Source of the DNA: Ooceraea biroi
Taxonomy: Eukaryota; Arthropoda; Insecta; Hymenoptera; Formicidae
NCBI RefSeq assembly: GCF_003672135.1
Contig: NC_039506.1
Location: 14,198,001-14,262,000, forward strand
Length of the DNA: 64,000 nucleotides
Direction of reading: 5' to 3'
Each line of letters opens with the position of its first letter. Within the stretch, counting starts at the first letter, position 1. Below are positions 1 to 14,200 of the stretch, piece by piece. The notes below the pieces were generated by a model. That model searched no databases. It was given only the letters and a program-made list of their open reading frames with translations, and was not told where the DNA came from. Both the position numbers and the translations under genes were made by a program.

Positions 1-3000
1 CGCTAGCTGGCAGGAATCTTCCGAACGAGCGATCAATAATCTGAAGCGACGAGAAGGAGAGAGAGAGATAGAGAGAACGAACACACATCGACAACGGCAT
101 TTCCGTGCAAAGCGAGCAAAAACACCGTCAAGTACAGAAAACAAAGGGTCCGGAGAACATGGGGGAGAAAAAAAAATGGCGAGTTGCACCCTGTCAGCCG
201 GAAGTATTACGCGAAGGAGCTACCGCTAGCTGCGTTCGACATTCCGGGTTTCGTTCGTGCCCGCACTTGTCGATACTGCGCTGTCGAGATCCCGATGGTA
301 ACGGAATTGCCGCGATGTTGCGTCGACTTGGGTCATAAATTAGAGACACTGAGCGAGTTCTCCGCATGAGGAGAACGGTACCTTCGGTCGTGGTTAGATA
401 AAGCGCGCTCGTCGAATTAAAGCCGTTCAGAGATAACGTAAGATCGCGAATATTCGATTGGGAAAAACCGATGCAGGCGGGACGATAGCGTTACGTTTTT
501 TCTGATTTTTCGTTTTTTGTTCGTTAATCTTTGTCTTTGTCTTTCTTTTCCACGTACATCTTTGTATCTCCGTAAATATTCGCGTAACAGTGATGACAGT
601 TGCAGTGCATCTTCACACGTGAAACTATCGTTTAATTTATTTAGATAAAAAAAGTTTGCTGAATGGAATATATATTTTTCTTCTTAATACTTTTGTATGA
701 TTTTACATTGAAGGTTCCTATTCAAGATAACATTTTCATCGTTCCTTTCTAGTGGTTTATATTAATCTATTGGCTTTCCCATCCGATTTACTTTTCTAAA
801 TTCTTTTCTTTTTTGTTTTATCTACTATTTCCAAAACTGTGTTTATCGTGACTACGAGCGTATGTGTTAAACACATATAAAGTTAAGAACCGAACAATAG
901 AAACTTGAGAAGTCAGTCTGAGACAGAGTTGGACGTGCCTCTCTCTGAACGTCCAAAATATTTTTGCCAGCGATAACTGTGTCTGTGTACGTGACTCACG
1001 ATGCGAAAGATTTCATTTTCACCGATAAAGAACACCGAGCACATACTCAAATTCCATCATGTGCTTTCTTAAAAATGAAGAATAACGAAATTGCTTAAGA
1101 TGTGTGACAGCGTCATGGTACTGTGATTCAATTGACTGTGACGTTGAGATCAATTCTTCACGATGCACAAAATACAAAAAGTTTCAAATACTTATATATA
1201 TATTTAAATTATTATTTAGCACATTAGCAGATTCTAGATTAGACGCATCAAGCTAATTTCAGTCAACTTCTAATTACTCAATTTTTACAAATAAGAAAAC
1301 CTCACGTTTTCCCCAAGAGAATCTGATAATAAAGTTTCTTCGCGTCCGCACATCCGAGAAATGCTCGCCACATAAACTTCTAAACATCAAAATGGGAAAG
1401 ATGAAATGCCAAGTTAGTAGAGCGCTTAAGGCGGTATGATGGTTAGTACGTAAGTGACGTCAGAAGCGAGAAAATCTACTGAAATATCCGGCCAAACTAC
1501 ATTGTTGTAAAAGCACATATAACCGTAAAAAATGGATCTTGAATAAAGCTAGATCCTGGGAAGTGGACTCGGTCAAGACTTATTACATGATCGGAGTCTC
1601 TAACCCAATGAAAATTATAGTATATCTCATCGCACATCAACTTGCCTCACGTGACAACCGACACGCAGCGTTACCTTCTGCAATAATTCCATTTGATGCC
1701 ACAAAAATCAACGGAGATGCTTCAGACGAGTTTCAAGTGAAAGAAACGCTGCACAAATCGCGTTTCAAAAATAACGAGATAAATAAATGCAACGAACTAA
1801 TGCAGGATATAAATGGGACCGCCGTAAAACAAATTAAATTTCCACTCGTTATTCACTCTCCTATTTCACCGAAAGAATAATTCAACGTCCCAACCACCCG
1901 GATCGCCCGCAAAAGAAAGCATCCCCGGCGCGATTAAGCGTGCGAGCGTGCGCGCGCGCGCGGATCTTCCGCTCGCATCCGCCGCGTTTTGTAAGCAATA
2001 TTTATGTAGCCTTACCGGCGCCGCGCCAAACTGCAACGGGTGTACAAATACGCGAAGAAGGTGTTATCGGTCACAGGAGTTACCCTCACACACCCCTCGT
2101 TAAGGAGTAACCGCCGGCTCGGATGGCCTCGAGCGGGGTGCATCGGGATTCGACGTTTCACCGGTCCTCCATCGCGCGTTTCCGAAGATAAACTTTCAGA
2201 GATAAACTCGAGGATCCTGGAAGAACCGTGATACGCAAGACCGATAGCTACGCCGCCTCCGCGTTGCATCCCCATCGAGCCTCGACGCCCGATTTCACCC
2301 CAATCCCTGGCGCCCGTTCCGCACTTGTCCCCCATTCAGACGACGGCTATATCTTCCCCCGAGATGCATCGTGGCCGGAGTATTCGCGGGATGCATCGCT
2401 CTCGTGTCCGCCCTTGCTCGAAACAAAATCACCCGCCGTTTTGGGGCAATTTTTAGACCTCCGGTGTCTTCAGGGGTTGCGGAGGGATCTCGTGGTCTTG
2501 TGCACGGGGCACACTTGCATAATGGCGTGTATTCTTCACGCTTGATCGGTGTGCCCTTTCAGGCGCGATGCGGATGGTGCAAACGCATACTTCCTTCTCG
2601 CGCACCCCTTCGTCTCGTTGTCTGGTACCGATTCCGCGACGTTAACGTCAGCGTTGTTTCGCGTTTCGCCCGTCGCGCTCGATCGACATCAGCATCGTAA
2701 CGGATTATACTGGTACCATCACGATATTGCGGTGGCGCATCACTGTTGACTGCGGTACCATTAACGCTAATTGCTATTCCCTATCATATATCTCGATGTA
2801 TCTCGATCACAGTACACGCGGCGCAGGGTCCATCACTGGCACGTTTTGTAGGCCGTCGGGTCTATTACAAGCGCGGATTTTTACGGCGTTTTTATGCACC
2901 CGCGAGCCGCTATCGGATCACCTCGGCTGTAAAGTTTGGACGGTTAAGTTAACCGTGGATGATGTAGCCTGCTAATGGACAGCCGACGCATAAAAGCGCG

Positions 3001-6000
3001 CCGCGCTATTCCGACGAGGGTTTAGCGTTCCCCTTTTGTACTTTTTGCGACGTTCAGTAGATTAAGTTTTCAATACGCTGCCTATTATCCGGCAATCGAA
3101 ATCGGCGCGCGGAAAATCCGGTCAATTATTTCAAAAGTGACGTCAACAGGCCCTTTTAATACCCTTTCCTCTCACCACGCTACATAAATGATCGTAATAT
3201 CGCGCGTTTTCAAACGGAATATATTTAATTGGAGATTACGCTTTAATGTTACAATAAAATATGCAGAATATATTTTCGCGAATCCGCGGCTTTGCAACAA
3301 CGAGACTAGCAGCACCGAATTGCAGCTCGATGACTTCATCGGACTATTACGATCGCATACTGACGACCTACGAGCGCCTCTATCATACCGCCATCCATTG
3401 TAATATCGCAAGCGGCTTCGATGCGAACCATAGCAGCGCTACTATCGGTCATAAATCGGGAATGGTTTCGTCAAACCACATAGAAAGCATGCTCTATCTC
3501 CGCGTATCACCTTTCAAGACTCGCGTATCGCGCACGGAAGTATTTATTTAGTTCGGTACGAAGTGGACAAAATAAATTGGATAAAAAAATAATTTGCACT
3601 GCTTTTTAGAAAAAAGAGAAGAGATAGAGGAACTGAGGATTGTGTTGCGCGTAAATCTCGATGAATGAATCCTAGAAATTTGGAGATGCTTCAAGTATCG
3701 CAAATACGGGATGAGGCTGAAATCGATGTTACATACTTTTATGAAAGATCAGGCATTGTTCAAAAAATTTTTATATCGCAACATATAGCACTGTAGTAAT
3801 GCATTTCAAAGGTTAATTTTTATTTCTAACAACAGTCTCGGATTACGGGCGATAGTTGTGATAACTTCAAGTGATTTCTCTGTAGCACGAGATGCGCGCA
3901 GGTTGTTCCAAGTTTCTAGAATCGCGAGAAGATAAGAAAATTGAGCGCGCCAAGTGAAATTTAACATTGCTGCGAATGAGACTGTCGTAAAAGTCTATTT
4001 CTAACAAGTAGAAAGAACACTTGCTCGATTAGCGATCTTGTCAGTAACGTGCAAAATGATTCTCGTTTTAATCCTGCAGCACATCTCTCCAGAGACGAAG
4101 AATAGCAAAGTTAAATGAGACAGGATTATCATATACGTGAGCCATTATGAGATCAAAGTAGTTAATTGCACCGCGTATCCGACTCCGATAATCAATCAAT
4201 TGTCACGTATTAATTATCAGCGACGTTAACAGCCAGTTGCCGTCGCTAAATGGAAATTTCGCAACTCCGTGCACGAAAGGCATAACGAATGTCATTTCAC
4301 GAACAAAGTTTTAAAATTTAATGGAACGATTAATTTGAGTAAAAGCACATTGCATTACCGCGAATATTTAATTAACCCATGTAAACTTATTTTCCAGAAA
4401 AAAGGGCCACGTTCAATTATTAAATCCTTTTAATTACTCCTTTTTGAATTCGCTCTGAAAATTTGCAAACACGTCACATGCTATACTGATTGCGTTTGCC
4501 TGCAACAGAATTACACGCGCTAAAAATAATTAATGGTAATCGGAAAAACACGAAATAAATTCTCTGTAATTTCTGTATTTTCTGTATCTCTAAATTCTCT
4601 ATAATCAAAATTATTTTCTCCAAGATCCATTTAACTTGGGAAACAACATGGAACTGAGAAGAACGCAAGACGAATAATAAATCTCGATTCGCGAAACCCA
4701 CGATTATCGCCGCAAGTTTGCGCTGCTCTTCTTGGTTTCTCCGAATCTTCGCGATTGTCGCTAATCTGCAACGTAATCTCGCGGATATTATTCATCGAAC
4801 TGCGTGCAATCGGGTGCACGCGTGAATATTCTCACGGGGGGATTTCATGCCGATGCGCAGCATCTACGGATCTTAGCGGACGGTATCGAGCCGGCACGGA
4901 ATCCGCATCCGGGTGTTTGGCTTTTGTCTCGACTGTAAACGTTAAACATCGATTACCGTAATTGGCAGGCCACGTCGGATCGAAGAGCTATTATACTGTC
5001 GGCGACCGCAGCTGCGTAAGCGGTGCGAATTCACGGCTATGCGTGCGCTAAATAATGCGCACACATTTAACGATCGGCTCGGTATTTCGTTTCCATGACG
5101 GCCGTCGCTATTTTTCTTCATCCGCTCTTTTTTTAACGCCGGGAATCTCGCAAACGTCGCGACACGCGATAAAGTATGCGCGACGCGAACAGCCGTTTTG
5201 CGCCGACAGCCACGTCGAAAATACGATAAAGCTCGACCAATTTTTCCGGCAAATATTCAGTGCCGATTCGCAATGATTGCTGCAGTATAACGCCAGTATA
5301 ATAATAAGGACATGGTCGGTTCGAAAACAGCTGCGCAATCGAAACCTCCGCGATCAAAGTTTGATTTGAGTTGACCGACAGTGTACAACACTGTACAACA
5401 CATGAATGCACAGGTGAGTTATTGTTCATGTCGATAATTATCAGTAACTATATCGAATGTGCGTCTATATACGTTAATGACGGCACGCTTTACCTCTCTT
5501 GATTTATTGATCGGCGAAACAGGGAACAATCATAAATTATCGAGCATTATCGTAGACCGCTTTGTTAGGCTTATTCACGACTATTACGGCGTTCCGCATT
5601 GCGATTTAAATCGGAGCAGCCTTATTTTTCGATTCGCAGTCTACGTATTCTCTTGTCTCATCGAGGAATGTCATGCTGACCGACACCTGAGGAGAAGCGG
5701 AAGTGGCAGGGGATTCCTCTGGGAAAGGGTGACTATTAATCTGCGCGCGGCACTCGTGCACGCTTTGACAATCGCGTTTCGGGGCGTTTCGGAAGGCAGG
5801 TGCGCGCTTCTGCACTCGAATTTCACTGAAATTTAACATCGTAATGCGCGGCCACACGTGCACGTGAAAAAGGGACGTGGACAAGAGTAAGGGGGTGCGC
5901 CTAGAACCATGTCAAAGGCGTAAAAAAAGTGGAGGAACGAGTTCGAGCGGTCGGGCGCGAAAAAAGGGGAAGCGGGTGGAAAAACGGTGCGCGCGAGGGT

Positions 6001-7680
6001 AGAAGGGGGTGATCCGCACGAAGGAACGTGTTTTGCGATCGCGTGCGGCGCTCGCCTCGTCCCCGGGATTATTGGAAATGTAATTTCGTATATGCGCGCG
6101 GATGTATAACACGCGCGCGCGCGCTCGAGACGAAAGCGGAATTACGTGTGCAGCGCGTGATTGTATTTAATGTCTGAACCCGAGCTATCGGTGCTTCCCC
6201 TGACGATGCTGGGCGCTTAAAGGTGATGGACCGCGTTAAGCGGAGGGAAAGGATGCGGGGGTGTATTTCCCGCGCTTCCTAACAAAGCTGATTTACAGGA
6301 CGCGATTTACGTCCCGCCGCGAGCACGGGGCACCATTATAGCGCGACGTAGCTGTAACGTCATACTTTTGTCCCGTAATCGACTTACGAAAAGCACCCTG
6401 CAATCCCCAACTAAACGCGTACCGTAAACGTGAAGAAGCGCGGACGAGCGTGAAGCTCGCGAGCGAGTCTCCGGAATACCGGGGCGTTTTATCGTGACGA
6501 GCGTGGAGAATGTTGCGCGTGCACGCGAGCGGAATCGCAAGCAACATTCTCAGGTAAATACGCACGTAGACTAGAGGAACCGTGCACCGCATCGAAAAGA
6601 TTAATCTCACCCCACGAGCTGGAAATTAAACAGGATACGAGCCGCCTCCTTGCCGACTCGCGCGAAACGAGCCTGGTCCGCGTCAGCGAAACTTTCTTGA
6701 TGAGCGGCGATTTCGCAGTGAAATCCGCGGCCCAGATCCTTCAATTAAGGCCAGCACGGGGGATCAGATCTGAATCCGCGGACACGATCCCATGGATCAT
6801 GCGCGGATCAGATCCCTAATGTCCAGTAGCCACTAATGTCCGGGTCGAGCGTGCCGGATTAACGGTCTTGGATCCAGCACGCCGAATGCTTCGATAATTA
6901 AACACGGCGATCAGTTAGCGACCGGAGATTCGCCGCCGATCCGCGCTTCGACAATTACGCCCGCTTCTTCAACACGTCCGGTGTTCTTAACATCCTCATG
7001 CGAACTCACGGATTACGAAAATAACGGGCGCAGAATGATATTCCGAGCAAAATGAGTCGACTGATAGCGCGAGTTTCCCTCCAGCGTAAATTGCCGTCGA
7101 TTTATACTCAGCCGTGATTTCATCGTGATTTAATGTGCCGAACTGTTCAACGCGCGGAAGATTTAAAAAACAATCTGTGGTCGAGTGAAGTGGATGACAG
7201 GCTGCTCGAATGAGCTCCGATAATGATGGGGTAACGAGTTAGACGTGGACGCTCTCGCCAAAAGGCAGGGGGAGCGCAATGTTCATTAACGTTAAATTTG
7301 TTTACGCAACGCTGTCGAAATCGTCGTGCTGTCAAACGCGCTCGATCAATCAGCGCACGTCCACAATCGAATAAGAATGCTGAGATACGCGTTTCAACCC
7401 TCTCATCGCCCTCCCTACTATCTGTGTCTCTTTCTCTATCTGTAGGTATCTTTTTGCCACGAATCTCGAAATTATAAATTTCGTCTTAATTGCGAATTCC
7501 GCTCGCGCGAATACTTCTCGCCGTAACGATGCCAGCGATCTCGGATTTTAACCCTCATTTTTGCCCGCAGTCAATTACCGGCCACTGATTGCGAGCGAGC
7601 GAGCGGACGCGCAAGCTTAATACACGATTCTCTCTTTCTCTCTCTTCTCACTCGTGATTTAATTCATATCGCGCTGGAAA
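1..7680. other. non-coding block, left edge
   Basis: No gene can be supported here. The block alternates between AT-rich parts (about 480-1880 and 3540-4700) and CpG-rich parts (about 1900-3000 and 4750-7100). A short alternating CG run lies near 1950 and another near 6110. Open frames occur on both strands, but none has a recognisable domain, paired splice sites or a conserved-looking protein. This looks like intergenic or intronic insect DNA. Confidence 0.6.
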
Positions 7681-7742
7681 TATACATATGTGTATAATAT
7701 ATATATACACACACACATACACACATATATACATATATATAA
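7681..7742. repeat. TA/CA compound microsatellite
   Basis: Alternating TA and CA dinucleotide runs with interruptions, read directly from the sequence. It sits just after a short CT-rich stretch. Confidence 0.9.
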
Positions 7743-9776
7743 ATCAATCGTGAATGCGCTTCGCGGACGAGCGGACCGCAAAACGAAATTACACGCGTCG
7801 TACACGTACAGCTCCACAGCAAAAGAGAATTGAATTCCAATATCGCGCCGAGGAAGCGGCCAGTCAGCGCCATCGGGGTGGCGAGGGAGGAAAGGTAAAA
7901 TCGCTCAGAATTCCCGGCAAGCTGGATGCGCCCTTCTCATGCCACACGCGCGAGGGTGCCCCCTCCCCGCCCTGCACGAGGGTGGACACAAGATCAAGGA
8001 ATTTCGCCTTTCAATCGCGACGGAAAACGGTACAGCAGAAACGACCTGTCGTTCGATTCTTACCGATCGACTGCGTCGTTGCTTACCTCGCTTTTCCCGG
8101 CGAGTCTCTTTGTCTTGCTGAATACCGCGGTGTCGTTCCTTCCTTTACGTTCGGAGGGTGAACGGAAGTCGGGGAGGCGCGCGAGTCTCTCCGAATCAAA
8201 CGAGATCGATTTCGCGTTCGATTGCGAATCTGCCGTGCACGATGCTGATTAATTATAGGTATACTCCACATTAACCGCGGAATTCGTGCTCTTTGACGTG
8301 AACGTTTTCGGTTTTCCCTTTCCTTGTATTTCTGGTTATGCAATTTAGTTAAACCGAGGTAACTGCGGCTCAAACGCGAAGCGCGACAAGAAGTTCAAGG
8401 GAGTTCACGGAAAACGCAAAACACTTGTTTGCGCAAAAGTTGCCCTCCGCAACGTTTCATTTGCATAATCTATTTATAGCGACTTATGGCGGTTTCCGCG
8501 ACGTTTCCGCAGAAATGAATCTCTATTTCACGTATCGAATCACGCGCGCATGCGGAGAACGCATTGGACTTTTTTTTGATAAAAGCGTAATGCAAATGCT
8601 TGTGCAAATATAATACCACAGTTTCATACATTTCACACGTTATTTACAATTTGTCGTGCGGTAACGGGAATTGGATTCTCTCACTATTATATTAGATTGT
8701 TATTTTATCATCGCCACCTAAATTTGCACAATCTCACACGTATAATAACTGCCGAATAAACCATTTCTGAAAATCTGCCCGCTCGTGTATCGTCGCCACG
8801 CACTTTACACGTCCATTTTATTGTTTAAACTCTTCCCTGCTTCCCCGCTCGCAATTTTCCTTCCCGCCAGCGACACGACAATAAACACCGAAATTGGATT
8901 TTGCTTTCAACCAATCGCCACGCTTCAGAAAATTCGATGAAACTTACTAAAGCTTCTTGCAAATAAAACTACGTGAGATGCGTGGTTTCTGCAACGTTCA
9001 GTAATCACTCGATGTTTTACCAACCATAAATTTTAGGCGCATGAGATACAGGATCCGTATTTATATTATTTTATGAAACTCGAGCAAATTTCTCGATGTG
9101 TATGCGAGAGAAAATTAATTTGCTCAGACTTCAAGACTTCACGACTTAAGCATCTCGGTTGTACCTCGCGTTACTATATGTTTTCTTCAATTATCGAAAT
9201 CAAGATTCCAGAATGTTTTTCGCGCACATGTCTTTGAACGAGAAGAAAATAATTGCGAAACGCAATAACTCGCAAAATCTACAACTGCGCGCTAACCATC
9301 AAATAGGAATCGATTCTGTTAATCGCTGTTTTCGCCGACGCGTGTATTTATTTAATGGGTCGCGATGGTTTCCACGGTGGAATTGCAAAAGGATCACTCG
9401 GAATGAATCTCCAAACGAATGCGAAAGCGATACCACTGTTGGAATGCCAGTAATAAAAAAGAAAAAAAAGAAAAACTGACGCCGCCACCAGACGCGAATG
9501 GCGAAAAGTTCGCGAGATTGGAAAGCCGCCCTCGAAGTTCACGAGTGTGTAATAAAAGAAGTCACGGCTGGGGCACACAGAGGGGCGCGAAATTGCACAC
9601 AAAGATACGCATATCAATTTCGTACCGGCAACACAGCTCAAGAGATGGTTAATCCGGTGAAAAACGAAGCCGCGCGCATGCCACGAACGAAATTGTGTAA
9701 CGAAGGCTCTCTGCGTTACGACAAACACCGCAACGATCGTAAAGAGATCGATCGTGCCGAGAGGATAATGTCGACA
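7743..9776. other. non-coding block
   Basis: CpG-rich to about 8270, then AT-richer to about 9480. Several overlapping open frames between 7754 and 8373 occur on both strands at once, which is typical of GC-rich non-coding DNA in this window. No domain or splice-bounded exon is visible. Confidence 0.5.
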
Positions 9777-9820
9777 CGTGCGTGCGTGCGTGCGTGCGTG
9801 TGTGTGCGCGCGCGCGTGCG

Positions 9821-9855
<35 letters not shown>
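9777..9855. repeat. GT/GC microsatellite
   Basis: A run of CGTG tetramers changes into CG dinucleotides and then a pure GT tract of about 12 units ending near 9855. Such alternating purine-pyrimidine sequence can adopt Z-DNA. Visible directly. Confidence 0.95.
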
Positions 9856-11217
9856 AGGAATCGCCCTAAATTAACTAATTTAGAGTGAACGGAAACGCGT
9901 CCGCGTTACACCGAAACTGGGAGGAGGCCAGCGGTACTTTACATGCTTTACGATTACTCAACGTTAACGGGTAATTGCGTTCGTTCGGCGTCTTGTAAAA
10001 TAACGCGCTTGTCACGATGAATAACGTAAAACGAGAGTCGGCTGGACGTTATATTCTAATGGGCGTACGCATGCACGCGGTGACGATGCAGCGATAAAAT
10101 GATCCGATGTTGACCAAACTACCACCGGCCCGCCTGCGGTCTTGTTATATTTAAAATGCGACCCGTAACTCTCGCAAGTTGCTATCTTCGGCTCTCTCCC
10201 TTCTCTCTCTTTTTCTTTCTTTTTCTTTCTCTCTCTCACTTGCTCTCTTGCTTAAGCAAGAGAAAATTTTTTCCATTTTACGTATATTTATGCCACACGC
10301 GTGTACCGACATTCTTATACATGAAAAAAGCCACTACCGCACGATGATTTAAGTCACCAGCACCGTGTGGGTGCACCCGATGTGTGCCGGGTCCCGGCGT
10401 CTCCTCGTCAATTTCGTACGAGCGGCACGAGTGGCAAAAGTTGCGCTGGTTATCGCCGATAAACGCGATACACCGCGGTCAGAAATTAAATCTAAACGGC
10501 GGAACTTCATGCGGGTTCTCCCTCGCGCTAATAGCAGCGAATCCTTCCGAAGGAATTGCACTCTCCGGGATTGCATCCAGGTTTTTCTACATCGCGACGG
10601 GATTCCTCTTATCGCGTGAATGCCGCGCGAAAAATGAATGTCTATAAGCGCGCGAACTCGTTCGCAGCTCTTTGTTATTCTCCACCGATCAGCGTGAACC
10701 ACCGCAAATTTTCATTTGTTGTAAAGTATCACGCGGCAGAATTTTACGTTGCGGCAATCACGCGACGGAGGCTTCTCCGAGAGACTCTGCCGAGAGATTC
10801 TCAAGTGAAGAAAACGGAGAATGCGTCAAATTACCGTACCAGGTCTGAGTAGTCTAATGAACGCACGAGCTTGCGAGATCTGTCTTGTTGAGTTTCTCGT
10901 TCGCCGAAATGCAGCTGGAGGGAGGGAGAGAAGAGAGAGAGGGCGGAAGCGGTGCTTTACACCTCACGTCAGATCCACGGCTGCAAGACAGACCCGTCGC
11001 GCTTCGAGGTAGGATGCGCCCATAACGCTGCATAAAACATTAGCTTGTTTACGCGGACCCCAGCGGCGATCGCGCAGGGGATTGAAAACCACCCCCGGTC
11101 CCTCTTACTCCCGCACGTCAGCGCGCGTAATGCGCGCGCGGTTCGCATTGTACGCATTTAAGTCTTCATTATTATCAGCGTGCTTGTCTCGCGGAATCCG
11201 TTCCGGAATTAATAACA
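9856..11217. other. non-coding block with a CT tract and a perfect palindrome
   Basis: Contains a CT-rich tract at about 10195-10240, a perfect palindrome at 10244-10263 (listed separately) and a short GA tract near 10925-10945. Otherwise CpG-rich without a supportable gene. Confidence 0.5.
10244..10263. repeat. 20-bp perfect palindrome
   Basis: The sequence TCTCTTGCTTAAGCAAGAGA equals its own reverse complement. It follows a CT tract, so the left arm could have grown out of the tract, but the central GCTTAAGC is not explained by that. No protein known to bind it is recognised. Confidence 0.85.
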
Positions 11218-11238
11218 TCTCTCTCTCTCTCTCTCTCT
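11218..11238. repeat. CT microsatellite
   Basis: About ten uninterrupted CT units, visible directly, inside CpG-rich DNA. Confidence 0.9.
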
Positions 11239-14200
11239 TCTTCCCATCGCCCTGCCGTCCGACGCCCGCCCGTCTCCACGTTTCGGAAACGGCGCCGGCA
11301 TCCCCGAGACTCCGCGACTGTAGCAGTCACTTTTTTTCCATCGCGCTCCATTACGAGCCTTTCCGCGGAGGGTGTGCCCGTTCGCGGAGGGTGAGCGATC
11401 CTCCACGTCGGCGATGGTAGACGGAGGATCGGCGGTGGATGGGCACACGCTTATGCGGCGAACATCAGTCAGCATCACTTGTCATCGTTTGAGCGATGAG
11501 GAGCGCCGCGAGAAACGGCTCGGAGTCTATGGGGTACAGCTATGCGAGATGGGCGGTAAAGCGGAACCTCCCGCGAACGTCTTCGTCCCGGGACTGATCA
11601 TCTCCTCCGACCGTTCCCCCTTTTCCCTCGTTCTCTGTCTCACCTATCTATCTTTCCATCTCTCTCGCCCGCTATCTCGAAATTCATTCGGTGGACGAGC
11701 GAACGACCGAGCGAGCAAGAAAGAGAGAAGAGAGAGAGAACCGCGCGAGAGCCCAGGGAACGAGACTCGGCGGATAGGGGTGGGCGAGATATGCGAGGGA
11801 ATTCGCTGAGTAATTTGCTGCATTAATAATAACCGGGCGGCTCCTCGCGGATACAGCACTTAATCCAGAAGCCGGTGCGCCGAGGATAGATGACGAGGAA
11901 ACGCGTCGGCGGCGGCGATGGCGGCGACGACGATGGCGGGGTACAGTCGCCGGGCAAAACGAGACTCGGGTGTATAATCCATGACGAATGACGTTGCAAA
12001 ATAAAATCCCGCTCGTGGGGTACACGGCTCACCTAATGCCGCCCCCGCTACTGCCGCTGCGTCACCCTCTGATGCTGCGCGCGCGCGTGCACCTACTTAT
12101 TCGACGTTCTATTATGCTGTACGAAAGCGGGGAGGGTATATACCGTTGGTCTGGATGCTACACAATGTGATTTCGTAACGTAATCCGGCGTCAACCTCAC
12201 TCTTTCTTCCGTTCTTTCTCTTTTTCTCTTTCTTTCATCCCTCGCCGCGAGAGCTGAGTGACAGGGGCGGCCGAGAAGTGATGAAGGGGAACGGAAGGTG
12301 GCTTGGGAGACATAGTCGCGACTCCGCTATTATTCCCGCGCGAGAATCACTTTATTCCGATTATTTCCAAGCTGCCGGCGATAGGTCGCGTTTTATGCGC
12401 GAACCAGCCAACCCGGTTGGCCGATCCGGTCGCGGACCCGCTGTCTCGGCGCTCGTTGGGGGAACGGAAAGGCTTACGTGGCCGAAAAAAAGGAGGTGGA
12501 GAGAAGAATGGAGAGGACCGGGACGGTGAAATTATCGGGGGTGGCAAAACTTTTTCAATACTTTATCGCGGCAACCTGTCACCAGGATAGAGGGGGACGC
12601 GCGACGTGCCAAGAAGGGTATCAGAGAACGAAGAAAAGAGAGTTTGGCGCGAGAAGGTGACGCGCTGCGGGCTGAGCAGCACGCGAGAAGCGAGAAGCTC
12701 CGTCGACGACTTCCGGCACGCGTTTCTTCCGCTTCCGGCCGGCTCCACGCGAGAAATACACTTGCAGAAACACAATTTTTCGCTCTTGACACGCCGTTCT
12801 CTACGCGGGATGCCCAGGGCTTACTTTGGATCGCGGAATCGTCACGCTGATGACGAACGGCTGATGATGGCTGCAGGTTCAGACGGAAGACGCGGACGCG
12901 CTGGCGTGGATGAATGATCACGCAGCGACGTAAACGCGCGCGGGTTAACGCTGAGAAATGCACGCGGCAAAGATGACGGCGTGTGACGGGGCCGTTTGCG
13001 CGGTTCCACGCGCTTCTTCCGCTTGGCAGTTGAGCGCGAGGAAGACGGATGTCGACGGCGATGTCACGCGACCGCGGTCAATTTTTCACATCGACGTGTC
13101 TGAAGTCGCGTGGTGGAAGTCTGAGAAAATAAAGGCACCACACTACGCGCACACACACACATGCACGGAGGCTCGTACGTACGCACAAGCACACGCTTGA
13201 AACCAGTAAAGAAAAGCGCTCCTCCGCGACGCGAGACGCGCGTCTCATAAATAACCGCCGCTGGTTGGCGAGACGCGGAATGGATATCGCGCGCGGATAT
13301 ACGACACGAATATATATATATATATCAATCGCGTTTCCTCGCGTTAACAGCCACTCGCGCGCTACACCCGGCATAAATCTATTATTCCTTTTCGATCATT
13401 GCGCGGCCACCCGTTACGGGGGTGAGCCTCGGGGGTGCCACGAGGACGAGAGTTAAAGTTTCTCGGATTATGCAGCTCGAACGGGGAGGGAGAAGTCTCG
13501 GTAGTCGCTTAACGTATCATAAAGATAAAATAGCACTCGATGGTGATAAACGGGTACATGAATATCCCGATTCGCGCTGCTCGACTTGGCGTCGATCTCC
13601 TCGCTACCTGCGGGTCTCCGTCCCTGCAGTCTAGGGTTTTATGTGTTTCCACATTCGCGCGCAGCGGGCGGAATCCACGCGATACCGCGCGAGAGATTCT
13701 CAAGTGTCTCCCGGGCAAGCTGATCCGGCGGTAAAGTTCGGGACGAGTCGCGAAAGAAGTACACAGGAGTAATAAGGATCGCTCGCTCGTGCGTCTCGTC
13801 CTCGATCGACGAGTTTCCGTCCCCGGATCTCGCTCGCGAGGATCCCACCAGGAGATCTCGCGCGGAGTCGGTCACGTCCACCGTTTTACGGTCACTGAGA
13901 AACAATTCATCTCGCGTAAAACCGGCGGTTTTACCGAGACAAGACGAGCACAGGACGCCTCATGGACGTACGAATGTACGTACGTACGTTCGGTGAGAAT
14001 TCAACGGTCGTAAATTACGGGGGTAGGATGGCGTTACGCCCCCGCGATACTGTATCGCGTCTCGTATCAAGACAGCATTCACGGAGACACTCGCGGGTCA
14101 ATACGGGGTCGCTGATTTCCAAGAAGGGTCGTTGCTTTTCAATGTTAGAGACACCGTTTCATGCACGACACTGACCACGAACGAGCGCACCGGACACACA

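Noticed and set aside
1539..1880. 113-codon plus-strand frame in AT-richer DNA that looks somewhat protein-like
   Set aside because: Starts at TTG just after a stop, with no clear splice acceptor or known domain. Kept only as something to test with transcripts.
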